Shown: positions 27,148 to 35,808, numbered from the stretch's first letter. The stretch is DNA of 64,000 nt from Microbacterium sp. 3J1 (GCF_001049495.1 NZ_CDWI01000007.1:124001-188000); one strand, 5' to 3'. Numbers and translations: made by a program. Notes: generated by a model from the letters alone, not told the origin.

Positions 27148-27761
27148 CCGGATCGATCACCGAGCGGATGTCCGTCGCGCTGCAGGATCGGTCGACGCGA
27201 GTGCAGCGCGCCTTGGGCTCGCCCCTGCGGACGACGCGGAACGCGGTCGTGGTCGGACGCCTGCTCGGTGCGGCCTTCGTCGTCTGCTTCCTCACCGGCC
27301 TCTACAGTCATCTGCTGCAGGATCCCCTGCCCTGGCTGCCGCTTCCCGTGGCACCGATCCATCTCTACGCCTGGACCCAGGGCGCGCATGTCGTGGTCGG
27401 CTCCGCGCTCATCCCCCTGCTGCTGGCGAAGCTCTGGGTCGTGTTCCCGAAGCTCTTCGCCTGGCCGCCGGTGCGCAGCCTCTCTCACCTCCTCGAGCGG
27501 GTGAGTCTCGCCGTGCTCGTCGCCACCGCGCTGATGGAGCCGATCACAGGCGTCCTCAACGTGCTGCAGTGGTACCCGTGGGACTTCTCGTTCCGCCGCA
27601 CCCACTTCGCCCTGGCCTGGGTGCTGATCGGCGCCATGGCCGTGCACATCGCTGTGCACCTGCCCGCGATCGTGCGCGCCTGGGGTGCGGGGTCGGAGTC
27701 GGGAACCGAGCCGGGATCCCAGACGGCGCACCGGTCGGAGGGAGCCTCGGATGAGCGATGA
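27144..27761 (+). CDS. membrane cytochrome b/b561-like protein
   Basis: 205 residues with four membrane helices (about 36-58, 78-100, 120-142, 153-178). Candidate haem-ligand histidines are H56, H73, H82, H154, H168 and H172, with HFALAWVLIGAMAVHIAVHLP typical of di-haem b-type anchors. Directly followed, with 11-bp overlap, by a Tat-exported molybdoenzyme. It is therefore the likely quinone-linked electron partner of that enzyme, like MsrQ for MsrP, although sequence family is not identical. Confidence 0.8.
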   Translation: MTGSITERMSVALQDRSTRVQRALGSPLRTTRNAVVVGRLLGAAFVVCFLTGLYSHLLQDPLPWLPLPVAPIHLYAWTQGAHVVVGSALIPLLLAKLWVVFPKLFAWPPVRSLSHLLERVSLAVLVATALMEPITGVLNVLQWYPWDFSFRRTHFALAWVLIGAMAVHIAVHLPAIVRAWGAGSESGTEPGSQTAHRSEGASDER

Positions 27762-28350
27762 CCTCTCGCGGCGCCGGTTCCTCTGGGGAGTCGGTGCCGG
27801 TTCCGCTCTCCTCGGCGCGGCCGCCCTGGCGCACTCCGTGTCGCCACTGGGTCCCTTCAGCCTGAAGGAGCCCCGGTCGAGATCGGCCAGCCCCCAGGAT
27901 CTCCCCGTGAACCGCTCGGCACGTCAGGCCGACGTGACCGCCCTCGCTCTCGACCCCGAGTGGACGCTGCGGCTCGTCGGCCGATCGACCCTCGCCCTCT
28001 CGCTCGCCGATCTGGACGCCCTCGCGCAGAGCGCCGAGGTGCTGCCGATCTCCTGCGTGGAGGGATGGACGGTCGATGCGACGTGGACGGGCGTGCCACT
28101 GCGGGACCTGCTCGACCTCGTCGATGCACCCGAGGACGCCACCGTCCGCGTGCGGAGCATGCAGCGACGCGGCGCCTTCGGCGAGACGACGATGTCCGCG
28201 CCCTACGCGCGGGACCCTCGGACCCTCGTGGCCCTGCGCGTGAACGGAGAGCGCCTCGACCTGGACCACGGATTCCCCGCGCGGATCATCGCGCCCGGCC
28301 GGCCCGGCGTGCTGCAGACGAAGTGGCTGATGTCGATCGAGGAGGCGTGA
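27751..28350 (+). CDS. Tat-exported molybdopterin oxidoreductase (sulfite-oxidase/MsrP fold)
   Basis: 199 residues. A twin-arginine signal is clear (SRRRFLWGVGAGSALLGAA, residues 6-24). The Mo-ligand cysteine is C102 in LPISCVEGWTVDA, followed by TGVPLRDLLDLV, and the C-terminal ARIIAPGRPGVLQTKWLMSI is typical of the oxidoreductase_molyb domain. It is much shorter than sulfite oxidase or MsrP and consists of the catalytic domain only. It should act outside the membrane with the cytochrome b upstream. The substrate is unknown; sulfoxide/thioether chemistry is inferred from fold and neighbours. Confidence 0.85.
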   Translation: MSDDLSRRRFLWGVGAGSALLGAAALAHSVSPLGPFSLKEPRSRSASPQDLPVNRSARQADVTALALDPEWTLRLVGRSTLALSLADLDALAQSAEVLPISCVEGWTVDATWTGVPLRDLLDLVDAPEDATVRVRSMQRRGAFGETTMSAPYARDPRTLVALRVNGERLDLDHGFPARIIAPGRPGVLQTKWLMSIEEA

Positions 28351-28574
28351 TGCGCGCCGCCCGGACGACGCTCGTCCTCATCGGCATCCTGCTGCTCGGA
28401 TGCGGGGGATGGTGGCTGCTGACGAGGCAGGATGTTCCCCAGCTGATCGGCGTTCTCGTCTGGCTGATCGCCGTGGTCGTCATCCATGACGGATTCCTCG
28501 TCGTGGTCAGCGCCGTGCGACACCGTCTGCGTCGCTCAGAGCCGACGCTCGACGCGGACGAAGGCTCGCCCTGA
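28350..28574 (+). CDS. small two-helix membrane protein
   Basis: 74 residues, two hydrophobic helices (TTLVLIGILLLGCGGWWLL and LIGVLVWLIAVVVIHDGFLVVV) and a charged tail. Starts on the stop of the molybdoenzyme gene (TGATG), so it is a third member of that operon, perhaps an accessory subunit. Its 3' end overlaps the convergent methyltransferase gene by 39 bp. Confidence 0.65.
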   Translation: MRAARTTLVLIGILLLGCGGWWLLTRQDVPQLIGVLVWLIAVVVIHDGFLVVVSAVRHRLRRSEPTLDADEGSP

Positions 28575-29201
28575 GACCTCCCATGTCTCGGTGATCTCGA
28601 GACGTGACCCCTTCAGGCGAGTGCGCAGCGCGGCGGCGCCGACGTCGTACCAGGGGAAGGGCGAGCTCGATCGACCGTCCTCGTCGACCACCGTCGCCGC
28701 GTAGCCGCGGTCGGTCGTCGGCTCGGGATCGACCTCGACGAAGATGCTGCCTCGCGTCGAGATGATCTGCGCGCAGCGCTCGAGCAGCACGTGCGGCGCC
28801 CCTCCGATGCCGATGTTCCCGTCCATCAGGAGCAGAGCCCTCCAAGAGCCCTCCTGGGGAAGCGGTTCGAAGACCGAGCGATGCAGAGCGGGCAGTCCGC
28901 GCTGTCTCGCATGCTCGACAGCGGTCCGGGACACGTCGACGCCGAGGCTGAGACGCCCCGCGAGGATCGCCGCATGGACGATCCGCCCCGGCCCGCACCC
29001 GACGTCGAGCACCGGACCGCGGATGCGCGCGATCACCGAGTCGTCGGCAGCATCGGCGGCGGCGAGGAACCGGCCGATCTCGACGCGTCGCCCGCTGCCC
29101 TCGCCGATCTCGACCAGCCGCAGAGTGCCTCCGCCGTTCCGCAGCGCGATGTCGTACGGTGCGTCGCCGCCTGCCCCGAAGTGCGCCGCCGGTGAGCTCA
29201 C
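28536..29201 (-). CDS. class I SAM-dependent methyltransferase
   Basis: 221 residues with SAM motif I GPVLDVGCGPGRIVHAA, the acidic motif II in LGVDVSRTAVEHARQRG and a motif IV-like LLMDGNIGIGG. The substrate is not readable. GTG start overlaps the stop of the DUF2064 gene (GTGA), so it is last in the operon GT2, DUF2064, methyltransferase. Confidence 0.82.
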   Translation of the reverse strand: MSSPAAHFGAGGDAPYDIALRNGGGTLRLVEIGEGSGRRVEIGRFLAAADAADDSVIARIRGPVLDVGCGPGRIVHAAILAGRLSLGVDVSRTAVEHARQRGLPALHRSVFEPLPQEGSWRALLLMDGNIGIGGAPHVLLERCAQIISTRGSIFVEVDPEPTTDRGYAATVVDEDGRSSSPFPWYDVGAAALRTRLKGSRLEITETWEVSGRAFVRVERRL

Positions 29202-29890
29202 GATGCACCACCGCGTTCCGCTGTCGGGTGGGATGCGTCGAGCACCCCGAGCTCGGGCAGCAGTCGGGCGAGACGGCCTCCCGGCACCAGATCGCGGGAC
29301 ACCTCGCGGAGCGATGCGAGGTCGTCGATGTCCGTGAGCGCGGCGACCTCGGCGACCCGCAGGCCCGCGTCGACCAGCCGTGCCCGCTGCCTCCGCCCCG
29401 TCTCGGCCGTCGACATCGGCACGCCGCGCACGAGGTCACCGCGTCGGAGGCCGACGAGCCGTTCCGATCGCGGACCTTCGAGGCCGAGCAGCCAGAAGCC
29501 TCCGTCGTGAGCCGCTCCGAAGAACGCGTCGACGTCGTCCGGCCAGTCCGCCGCGATGCCCACGAGCAGCTGCGGATCGCACTGAGGGGTGTCCATGCCG
29601 ATGAGCAGGACGCGCCCGTCCACCGCATCGAACGCAGCGGCGATGCGCTCGTCGAGTCCGCCCGCGACCTGCGGGATCACCGCGACGCCCGCGGGCACCG
29701 GAACCTCGCCCTGGGCGCACACGACCACGTCGAGACCGGTGCCGACCACGGTGTCGAGCGTGTCCGCCAGGCTCGCGGCGGCCACGCGGGCCGCATCGTC
29801 GAGCGTGAGCGGAGGATGCAGTCTGGTCTTGACCCGACCGGGCAGGCACTCCTTCGCCATGACCACGATGGTGGTCGTCGTCGCGCTCAT
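29198..29890 (-). CDS. DUF2064 (TIGR04282-like) nucleotidyl/glycosyltransferase-fold protein
   Basis: 230 residues of the CofC/GT-A-like DUF2064 family: MAKECLPGRVKTRLHPPL at the N-terminus, LLIGMDTPQ, and DGGFWLLGLEGPR. Related proteins are named arsenosugar-biosynthesis glycosyltransferases, but no ArsM or ArsS is visible here. A DUF2064 gene (Rv0540) also sits beside GT2, GalE3 and MTA phosphorylase in M. tuberculosis. It may activate or transfer an unusual sugar. ATG overlaps the GT2 stop. Confidence 0.8.
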   Translation of the reverse strand: MSATTTTIVVMAKECLPGRVKTRLHPPLTLDDAARVAAASLADTLDTVVGTGLDVVVCAQGEVPVPAGVAVIPQVAGGLDERIAAAFDAVDGRVLLIGMDTPQCDPQLLVGIAADWPDDVDAFFGAAHDGGFWLLGLEGPRSERLVGLRRGDLVRGVPMSTAETGRRQRARLVDAGLRVAEVAALTDIDDLASLREVSRDLVPGGRLARLLPELGVLDASHPTAERGGAS

Positions 29891-30549
29891 GCCAGTCTCC
29901 GCAGCATCCGCTGCATGTCGCCGACAGCGGTGATCGTGCCGTGCACCGTTCCGGTGACCTTCGATCGACCGGATCTCGGGTGGTAGTCGACGTCGACCTC
30001 GGCGATGCGGAGTCCGGCCGACCAGGCTCGGAGAAGCAGCTCGAGAGGGTAGCCGCTGCGCCGGTCCTCCATGCCCAGAGCGAGCAGCTGATCACGTCGC
30101 CCGGCGCGGAACGGGCCCAGATCGCGCAGGGTGAGCCCCGTGCGCCGACGGACGGTCGAGAGCAGAGCAGTGTTCGCGACGCGTGCGTGCACCGGCCAGG
30201 CGCGTACGCTCACAGGGCGACGTCGCCCGAAGACGAGGTCGCTGTCGCCGCGGAGCACCGGCCCGGCGACGCGATCGAGCTGGCCCAGATCGAACGACCC
30301 GTCGGCATCGCAGAACGCGACCACCGGAGCGGTCGCAGCGCACAGTCCCGCGTGCACGGCCGCTCCGTAGCCGCGGCGCTCGGCATCGACGACCAGGGCT
30401 CCCGCGCTGCGGGCGATCGCCGCCGACTCGTCGGTGGACCCGTTGTCGACGACGATGGCGCGCGCTCCCTCGGGAAGCCCGGCGAGGACGCCGGGCAGCG
30501 CGGCCGCCTCGTTCAGACACGGGAGGACGACGTCGGTGCGGATGCTCAT
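29887..30549 (-). CDS. glycosyltransferase family 2 (polyprenyl-phosphate type)
   Basis: 220 residues, GT-A fold: VVLPCLNEAAALPGVL, VVDNGSTDESAAIA, metal site FCDADGSFD (about residues 79-87), and a C-terminal block YPLELLLRAWSAGLRIAEVDVDYHPRSGRSKVTGT like dolichol-phosphate-mannose synthases. No membrane helix. Likely makes a lipid-linked sugar for the polytopic transferase at 23695. ATG 30549 has TAGCGT six bases upstream. Divergent from the response regulator. Confidence 0.85.
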   Translation of the reverse strand: MSIRTDVVLPCLNEAAALPGVLAGLPEGARAIVVDNGSTDESAAIARSAGALVVDAERRGYGAAVHAGLCAATAPVVAFCDADGSFDLGQLDRVAGPVLRGDSDLVFGRRRPVSVRAWPVHARVANTALLSTVRRRTGLTLRDLGPFRAGRRDQLLALGMEDRRSGYPLELLLRAWSAGLRIAEVDVDYHPRSGRSKVTGTVHGTITAVGDMQRMLRRLA

Positions 30550-30671
30550 ACCGAGACGCTAGGGATCGTCGGGCGTCGGCCACCCGGTCAACTCCTTACG
30601 AATCGAGGAAGGATGCTCTCGGCGGCCGAATCCGTCCACCCCCGGCGGATACCCGACCATACGATGAGACC

Positions 30672-31391
30672 ATGTCGCAGACCCGAGGTGACGACGCAGA
30701 TCTCGCGGATCGCCGCGTGCTCGTGATCGAGGACGATCCGACGGTGAACGAGGTCGTGCACACCTACCTGCGCGCCGCCGGCTATCTCGTCGACACGGCG
30801 ACCGACAGCTTCTCGGGGCTTGCGGCGGTCGCCGAGACGTCGCCCGATCTCGTCGTGCTCGACAGGATGCTCCCGGGCATCGACGGGTCCGAGGTCTGTC
30901 GGCGCATCCGCGCGGAGTCCACGGTGCCGATCATCATGCTCACCGCGCTCGGCTCCGAGGAGGACCGCATCGACGGGCTGGAGGCCGGCGCGGACGACTA
31001 CGTGGTCAAGCCGTTCTCGCCGAGGGAGCTGGTTCTCCGGGTCACCTCGGTGCTGCGGCGGAGCCTGCCCGAGTACGCCAGAGAGGCGCCGTTCGACATC
31101 GGTCCGTTCCGGCTCGACCCCTCAGCGCGCATCGTGACCAGAGACGGCGTCCCGCTGGAGCTGTCGGTCCGGGAGTTCGACCTGTTCGCCTTCTTCCTCA
31201 AGCACCCGAGACAGACCTTCGATCGGCCGACCCTGCTGAGAGGCGTGTGGGGATGGGACATCGGCGACCTCTCGACCGTCACCGTCACCACCCGCCGTCT
31301 GCGCGAGAAGATCGAGGACGACCCCGGCAACCCGCGCGTCCTCATCACGGTGTGGGGTGTCGGATACCGGCTCGAGCTGGAGACGCCCTGA
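30672..31391 (+). CDS. OmpR-family response regulator
   Basis: 239 residues. Receiver domain with acidic pocket VIEDDP, phospho-acceptor in LVVLDRMLPGIDG (about D61) and the conserved Lys in YVVKPFSPREL, then a winged-helix DNA-binding domain (LSVREFDLFAFFLKHP; TVTVTTRRLREKIE; VWGVGYRLE). The start is ATG 30672, six bases after TACGAT. The stop overlaps the kinase start. Its position suggests control of the flanking sugar and redox operons. Confidence 0.92.
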   Translation: MSQTRGDDADLADRRVLVIEDDPTVNEVVHTYLRAAGYLVDTATDSFSGLAAVAETSPDLVVLDRMLPGIDGSEVCRRIRAESTVPIIMLTALGSEEDRIDGLEAGADDYVVKPFSPRELVLRVTSVLRRSLPEYAREAPFDIGPFRLDPSARIVTRDGVPLELSVREFDLFAFFLKHPRQTFDRPTLLRGVWGWDIGDLSTVTVTTRRLREKIEDDPGNPRVLITVWGVGYRLELETP

Positions 31392-32527
31392 TGCCGTTCG
31401 CCGACGTCGTGGCGATCGCGGGCATCGCCCTGGCATGGGCACTGCTCGTCAGCGCCCTGGGCGTGATCTCCCTGTGGCTGCTGCGACGCCGGTCGCTGAT
31501 GCTGCAGATGAGCGTCGTGATCCTCGCCGTGGTGCTCTCGCTCGCTGCGGGCGTGCTCGCCGTCGCCGAAGCGATGTACATCTCGCCGCACGACCTCCTC
31601 GTCGTCGTCGTCGTCACGGTCATCTCGGCCGTCGTGGCGCTGATCGTGGCCTTGCTGATGGCCGCGCAGCTCGTGCGCGGCGCGCGCTCACTGGAACGAC
31701 TCACCCACTCCGTCGGCGACGGCGAGCGGCTCCACCGTTCAGAGCGGCTCGCCGTGAATGCGGACTTCGCCCGGGTCGCGCAGGAACTCATCTCCACCAG
31801 CGAGCGTCTGGCCGCCGCCCGCGACGAGGTGCAGCTGCTCGATCGTTCGCGACGGGAACTGATCGCCTGGATCTCGCACGACCTGCGGAGCCCCCTCGCG
31901 GGCCTCCGCGTGATGACCGAGGCCCTCGACGACGGGCTCGCCGAGGACCCGGCACGATTCCATCGTCAGATGCGCCGCCAGATCGACCACATGACGGATC
32001 TCGTCGACAGCCTGTTCCAGCTCTCGAAGATCACGTCGGGAACACTCGTCCTCGAGCTCGAGCCGATGTCGTTGCACGACCTCGTCAGCGACGCGGTGGC
32101 CGAGCTCGCCCCGATCGCGCGGGCGAAGCAGATCGCGCTCGTCGAGCTGTCGAGTCCCGATCACGTCGTCGTCGGCGATGCGCGCGAGCTGGCTCGAGTG
32201 ATGGTGAATCTGCTCGCCAATGCACTCGAGCACACCCCGAACGGCGGCACCATCCGCATCAGCACCGCGCGCGAAGACGAGGCGATGGTGCTCTCCGTGC
32301 GCGATTCGGGCACCGGCATCGCCCATGACGACCTGACGCGGGTGTTCGAGCCGGGATGGCGCGGCACTGACGCCCGCACGCCGAGGGACGGCATCCACGG
32401 CACCAGCGGTGCCGGGCTGGGCCTCGCGATCGCGCGCGGGATCGTCGAGGCGCACCGCGGCGAGATCAGCGCCCACAACGACGGCACCGGATCCCGGTTC
32501 GACATCCGGCTGCCCACCGCGGTCTGA
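31391..32527 (+). CDS. membrane sensor histidine kinase
   Basis: 378 residues. Three N-terminal hydrophobic segments (to about residue 95) without a large extracellular domain, a HAMP-like linker, the dimerisation histidine in IAWISHDLRSPLAGLRVM, and the ATPase motifs NLLANALEHTPNGG and GAGLGLAIARGIVEAH. Start ATG overlaps the regulator stop (TGATG). With almost no sensor domain outside the cell, it probably senses the membrane or a partner protein. Confidence 0.9.
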   Translation: MPFADVVAIAGIALAWALLVSALGVISLWLLRRRSLMLQMSVVILAVVLSLAAGVLAVAEAMYISPHDLLVVVVVTVISAVVALIVALLMAAQLVRGARSLERLTHSVGDGERLHRSERLAVNADFARVAQELISTSERLAAARDEVQLLDRSRRELIAWISHDLRSPLAGLRVMTEALDDGLAEDPARFHRQMRRQIDHMTDLVDSLFQLSKITSGTLVLELEPMSLHDLVSDAVAELAPIARAKQIALVELSSPDHVVVGDARELARVMVNLLANALEHTPNGGTIRISTAREDEAMVLSVRDSGTGIAHDDLTRVFEPGWRGTDARTPRDGIHGTSGAGLGLAIARGIVEAHRGEISAHNDGTGSRFDIRLPTAV

Positions 32528-32568
32528 CGGCGGAGTCGACCCGTACCGCAGGATCTCCGCCTGCGGCT

Positions 32569-33126
32569 TCAGCCTCTGCGGCGGATGCCGAACCGGCGCC
32601 GCCTCTGCGGCTGCGGCGTCTCCTCGGCGCGCGCGGCGAAGCGGGCCGCTCGACGTTCCGCCCAGGCCGCCACCTCGGCATCGATGTCCCGCGGGGTCGT
32701 CACGACGGGCGGGCCGCCCTGCAGCTGGCGGCGCGCCTCGATGACGCGGCGATTGAAGTCCGCCAGCACGTCTCGCACGTCGGACTCGCGTCCGAGGAGG
32801 TCGAGCTGGTCGTCGAGGTCGCGATCTTCCGTGCGGAGCAGGATGGCAGGCGGACCGAGGCCCGTCAGGTTCTCCTGTTCGATCTTCCGGCGGATCCACC
32901 AGTCGGGGTCGTGATGCGTGCCGAGGCCCTCGATCGGCTTGCCCGCCCCCGGCAGGTCGTCGAAGTCGCCGCGGCGGATGGCGACCTGGATCGCGGTCTC
33001 GATGAACGCCGCACGATCCGTGGCCGCTGAGATCTCGGGCGCCTGACCTGAGTCGGCATCCTCCTCGGAGCTCCCCTGCTGCTGCCGCGCGCGATATCTC
33101 GCCGCGGCCTCCCGTGGATCCGTCAT
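32569..33126 (-). CDS. DUF1992 (DnaJ homologue subfamily C member 28-like) protein
   Basis: 185 residues. The conserved DUF1992 core is readable: IQVAIRRGDFDDLPGAGKPI, then WWIRRKIEQENL and RDIDAEVAAW. Tails are charged and low-complexity. Function unknown in bacteria. ATG 33126 has GGAGG upstream. Confidence 0.85.
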   Translation of the reverse strand: MTDPREAAARYRARQQQGSSEEDADSGQAPEISAATDRAAFIETAIQVAIRRGDFDDLPGAGKPIEGLGTHHDPDWWIRRKIEQENLTGLGPPAILLRTEDRDLDDQLDLLGRESDVRDVLADFNRRVIEARRQLQGGPPVVTTPRDIDAEVAAWAERRAARFAARAEETPQPQRRRRFGIRRRG

Positions 33127-33213
33127 GATGCACCTCCGTCGCATCCGGTGCTTCCAGGGTACGACCGGAGGGGCGGCAGAGGCTCCGTCCGCGGCAGCCC
33201 ATAGGCTCGGAGC

Positions 33214-34533
33214 ATGACCGGGCGCACCCTCAACCGAGAGATCCTGCGCCTCGCCGTCCCCGCGCTCGGCGCCCTCATCGCCGAGCCGGCGTTCCTCATC
33301 GTCGACGCGGCGCTCGTGGGCCACCTGGGCACCACGCCGCTCGCCGGTCTCGGCATCGCGGGCGCGGTGCTGCAGACGATCGTCGGCCTCATGGTCTTCC
33401 TCGCCTACTCGACCACTCCGGCCGTCGCCCGGCTGTTCGGCGCCGGTCGGCCCGGCGAGGCGGTCTCGGTCGGCATCAACGGCATGTGGCTCGCCCTCGC
33501 GATCGGGGCGGTGCTGGCCGCCGCGGGAGCCGCATCCTCACCCTGGCTCGTCTCGCTGTTCGGCGCGAGCGACGCCGTGGCCGCCGACGCCAACGCGTAC
33601 CTCGTCATCTCGATGTGGGGCCTTCCGGCGATGCTGATCGTCTTCGCGGCCACGGGTCTGCTCCGCGGGATGCAGGACACGGTGACGCCGCTGTGGATCG
33701 CCGGCCTCGGCTTCGGCGCGAACGCGCTGCTCAACGTCCTCTTCATCTACGGCCTGGGCTGGGGCATCGCGGGGTCGGCCGCCGGCACCGTCGTCGCGCA
33801 GTGGGGCATGGTCGGCGCCTACGTGCTCGTGATCCGTCGGCTCGCGACCAGACACGACGCCTCGCTGCGGGCACGACGCGAAGGCCTCGGCAGCACCGCC
33901 CGGTCGGGCGGATGGCTGTTCCTCCGCACCGTGAGCCTGCGTCTTGCTCTCCTGGCGACCGTCGCCGTCGCGACCGGCATCGGCACCGGCGAGCTCGCGG
34001 GCTGGCAGATCGTCTTCACCATCTTCTCGGCCGCCGCCTTCGCCCTCGATGCGCTGGCCATCGCCGCCCAGGCGCTCATCGGCAAAGAGCTGGGCGCAGG
34101 CGACGAGCGGCAGGTGCAGCGCGTGCTCGGGCGCACGGTGGCCTGGGGCGCGTGGTTCGGCGTCATCGTCGGGGCGCTCATCGCCGCTCTCTCCGGCGTG
34201 CTCGGCATCGTGTTCACGGGAGATGCGCGCGTCGCGGAACTCGTGCAGCCCGCGCTTCTCGTGCTGGCGCTGGCGCAGCCGGTCGCCGGGGTGGTGTTCG
34301 TGCTCGACGGGGTCCTGATGGGCGCGAACGACGCCCGCTACCTGGCCCTTGCGGGCGGCCTGAACCTCGTGCCGTTCCTTCCCGCGCTCTGGATCATCGC
34401 GGCGACCGGCGTCGACGGCTGGGCAGGGCTGGTCTGGCTCGCGGTCGCGTTCTTCGGCGTGTACCTGCTCGCGCGCCTGGCGACGCTCGGATGGCGGGTG
34501 CGCTCAGGACGCTGGCTCACCGCCGGCGGCTGA
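33214..34533 (+). CDS. MATE-family efflux transporter (DinF-like)
   Basis: 439 residues with twelve membrane segments in two similar halves: EPAFLIVDAALVGHLGTTPLAG early and FALDALAIAAQALIGKELGAG in the second half, the DinF branch of MATE cation-coupled multidrug exporters. Substrate unknown. ATG follows TAGGCT by six bases. Confidence 0.9.
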   Translation: MTGRTLNREILRLAVPALGALIAEPAFLIVDAALVGHLGTTPLAGLGIAGAVLQTIVGLMVFLAYSTTPAVARLFGAGRPGEAVSVGINGMWLALAIGAVLAAAGAASSPWLVSLFGASDAVAADANAYLVISMWGLPAMLIVFAATGLLRGMQDTVTPLWIAGLGFGANALLNVLFIYGLGWGIAGSAAGTVVAQWGMVGAYVLVIRRLATRHDASLRARREGLGSTARSGGWLFLRTVSLRLALLATVAVATGIGTGELAGWQIVFTIFSAAAFALDALAIAAQALIGKELGAGDERQVQRVLGRTVAWGAWFGVIVGALIAALSGVLGIVFTGDARVAELVQPALLVLALAQPVAGVVFVLDGVLMGANDARYLALAGGLNLVPFLPALWIIAATGVDGWAGLVWLAVAFFGVYLLARLATLGWRVRSGRWLTAGG

Positions 34534-34545
34534 CGGGCCGTCGGC

Positions 34546-35013
34546 TCACACGCCCTCGAGCTCGGCGATCACGATCTTCTTCATCTGCATGAACGCCTGG
34601 ATCTGCTCGGGACGCTGCTGCAGCAGATCGAGGCCCGCCGGGACGATCTGCCAGCTCACGCCGAACCGGTCCTTGCACCAGCCGCACGCCTCGGCCTCGG
34701 GCACGGCGGAGAGCGCCGCCCAGTAGCGATCGATCTCGGCCTGATCCTCACAGGCGACCACGAACGAGATGGACTCGTTGAAGGCGAACTCCGGCCCGCC
34801 GTCGAGGCATCCGAACGGCATCCCGTTCAGGGTGAACTCGCCGTTGATGACCTTGCCGCCCATGCCCTGGAAGTGGCGGTCGAGCGACTCGTCGGGATAG
34901 TGGACGACCGCATCGACGGACGAGTTCGGGAAGACGGAGACGTAGTAGTCCATCGCCTCCTGCGCACGGCCGTCGAACCAGAGGAACGGACGGATGGGGG
35001 TCAGATCTGCCAT
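34546..35013 (-). CDS. VOC-superfamily PhnB-like protein
   Basis: 155 residues from ATG 35013 (GAGGAG upstream). The pattern FLWFDGRAQEAMDYYVSVFP, then CGWCKDRFGVSWQIVP, is that of PhnB/3-demethylubiquinone methyltransferase-like vicinal-oxygen-chelate proteins. These are not methyltransferases; activity unknown. Another frame-open ATG 21 bp upstream is less likely. Confidence 0.85.
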   Translation of the reverse strand: MADLTPIRPFLWFDGRAQEAMDYYVSVFPNSSVDAVVHYPDESLDRHFQGMGGKVINGEFTLNGMPFGCLDGGPEFAFNESISFVVACEDQAEIDRYWAALSAVPEAEACGWCKDRFGVSWQIVPAGLDLLQQRPEQIQAFMQMKKIVIAELEGV

Positions 35014-35070
35014 GGCGGTCTCCTCGATCGGCACTCACGCTACGCCGGTCGCCGGACCGTGTCGAGGGGG

Positions 35071-35730
35071 TCAGTCCGCGTGCCTGCGGCACCACTCGTA
35101 CATGATCACGGCGGCTGCGGCACTGGCGTTGATCGAGCGGGTCGAGCCGTACTGGGTGATCTCCACATGGGCGGATGCCGCGGCGAGCGCCGCATCCGAC
35201 AGTCCGGGTCCCTCCTGTCCGAACAGGAGGACGCAGCTCTGGGGCAGCTCGGCACGGTCGACCCGCACGGCGCCCTCGACGTTGTCGACCGCGATGATGG
35301 GGATGCCTTCGCCCTGCGCCCAGGCGGCGAAGGACTCGACGTCGTCGTGGTGCACGACGTGCTGGTAGCGGTCGGTGACCATGGCGCCGCGCTTGTTCCA
35401 GCGCCGGCGCCCGATGATGTGCACGGTGTCGGCGAGGAACGCGTTGGCGCTGCGCACGATCGAGCCGATGTTCATGTCGTGCTGCCAGTTCTCGATGGCG
35501 ACGTGGAACGGATGCCGCTTCGTGTCGAGATCGGCGACGATCGCCTCCATGCGCCAGTAGCGGTAGCGGTCGATCACGTTGCGGGTGTCCCCCGAGGCGA
35601 GCAGCTCGCGGTCGTACCGGGGGTCGTCCGGCCATTCCTCCTCGCCGCCGGGCCACGGCCCGACGCCATGACCGGGCTGCGCGGGTGAGTCGTTCGCGTC
35701 CTCGGCACCGGCCGACGTCTCGTGCTGCAT
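35071..35730 (-). CDS. SpoU/TrmH-family RNA 2'-O-methyltransferase
   Basis: 219 residues with all three SPOUT motifs: NIGSIVRSANAF (motif 1), CVLLFGQEGPGLS (motif 2) and ITQYGSTRSINASAAAAVIMYE (motif 3, trimmed to its core). The knotted domain occupies the C-terminal two thirds. The RNA target (tRNA or rRNA) cannot be told from sequence. ATG follows TAGCCT by six bases. Divergent from mntH. Confidence 0.9.
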   Translation of the reverse strand: MQHETSAGAEDANDSPAQPGHGVGPWPGGEEEWPDDPRYDRELLASGDTRNVIDRYRYWRMEAIVADLDTKRHPFHVAIENWQHDMNIGSIVRSANAFLADTVHIIGRRRWNKRGAMVTDRYQHVVHHDDVESFAAWAQGEGIPIIAVDNVEGAVRVDRAELPQSCVLLFGQEGPGLSDAALAAASAHVEITQYGSTRSINASAAAAVIMYEWCRRHAD

Positions 35731-35764
35731 CCGCTCAGGCTAGCCGCCGTGCGCGAATCCGATA

Positions 35765-35808
35765 TTTAGGTATGCCGAAAAGTCGGCTACGATTTCGGCA
35801 TGCCTAAA
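35765..35808 (+). promoter_or_regulatory. two MntR-type operators over the mntH promoter and start codon
   Basis: TTTAGGTATGCCGAAA (35765-35780) and TTTCGGCATGCCTAAA (35793-35808) are two palindromes of form TTTnGGnATnCCnAAA, 28 bp apart centre to centre. The first covers the -35 region; the second covers the end of the -10 (TACGAT, 35788-35793), the expected transcript start and the ATG at 35800. The form fits DtxR/MntR-family operators, and an MntR-like gene lies at 40229. Confidence 0.8.

Noticed and set aside
23695..32527. Arsenosugar biosynthesis cluster
   Set aside because: DUF2064 and GT2 proteins are often named for arsenosugars, but no ArsM methylase, radical-SAM ArsS or arsenic resistance gene is present; MTA phosphorylase and GalE-like genes fit a methylthio-sugar better.
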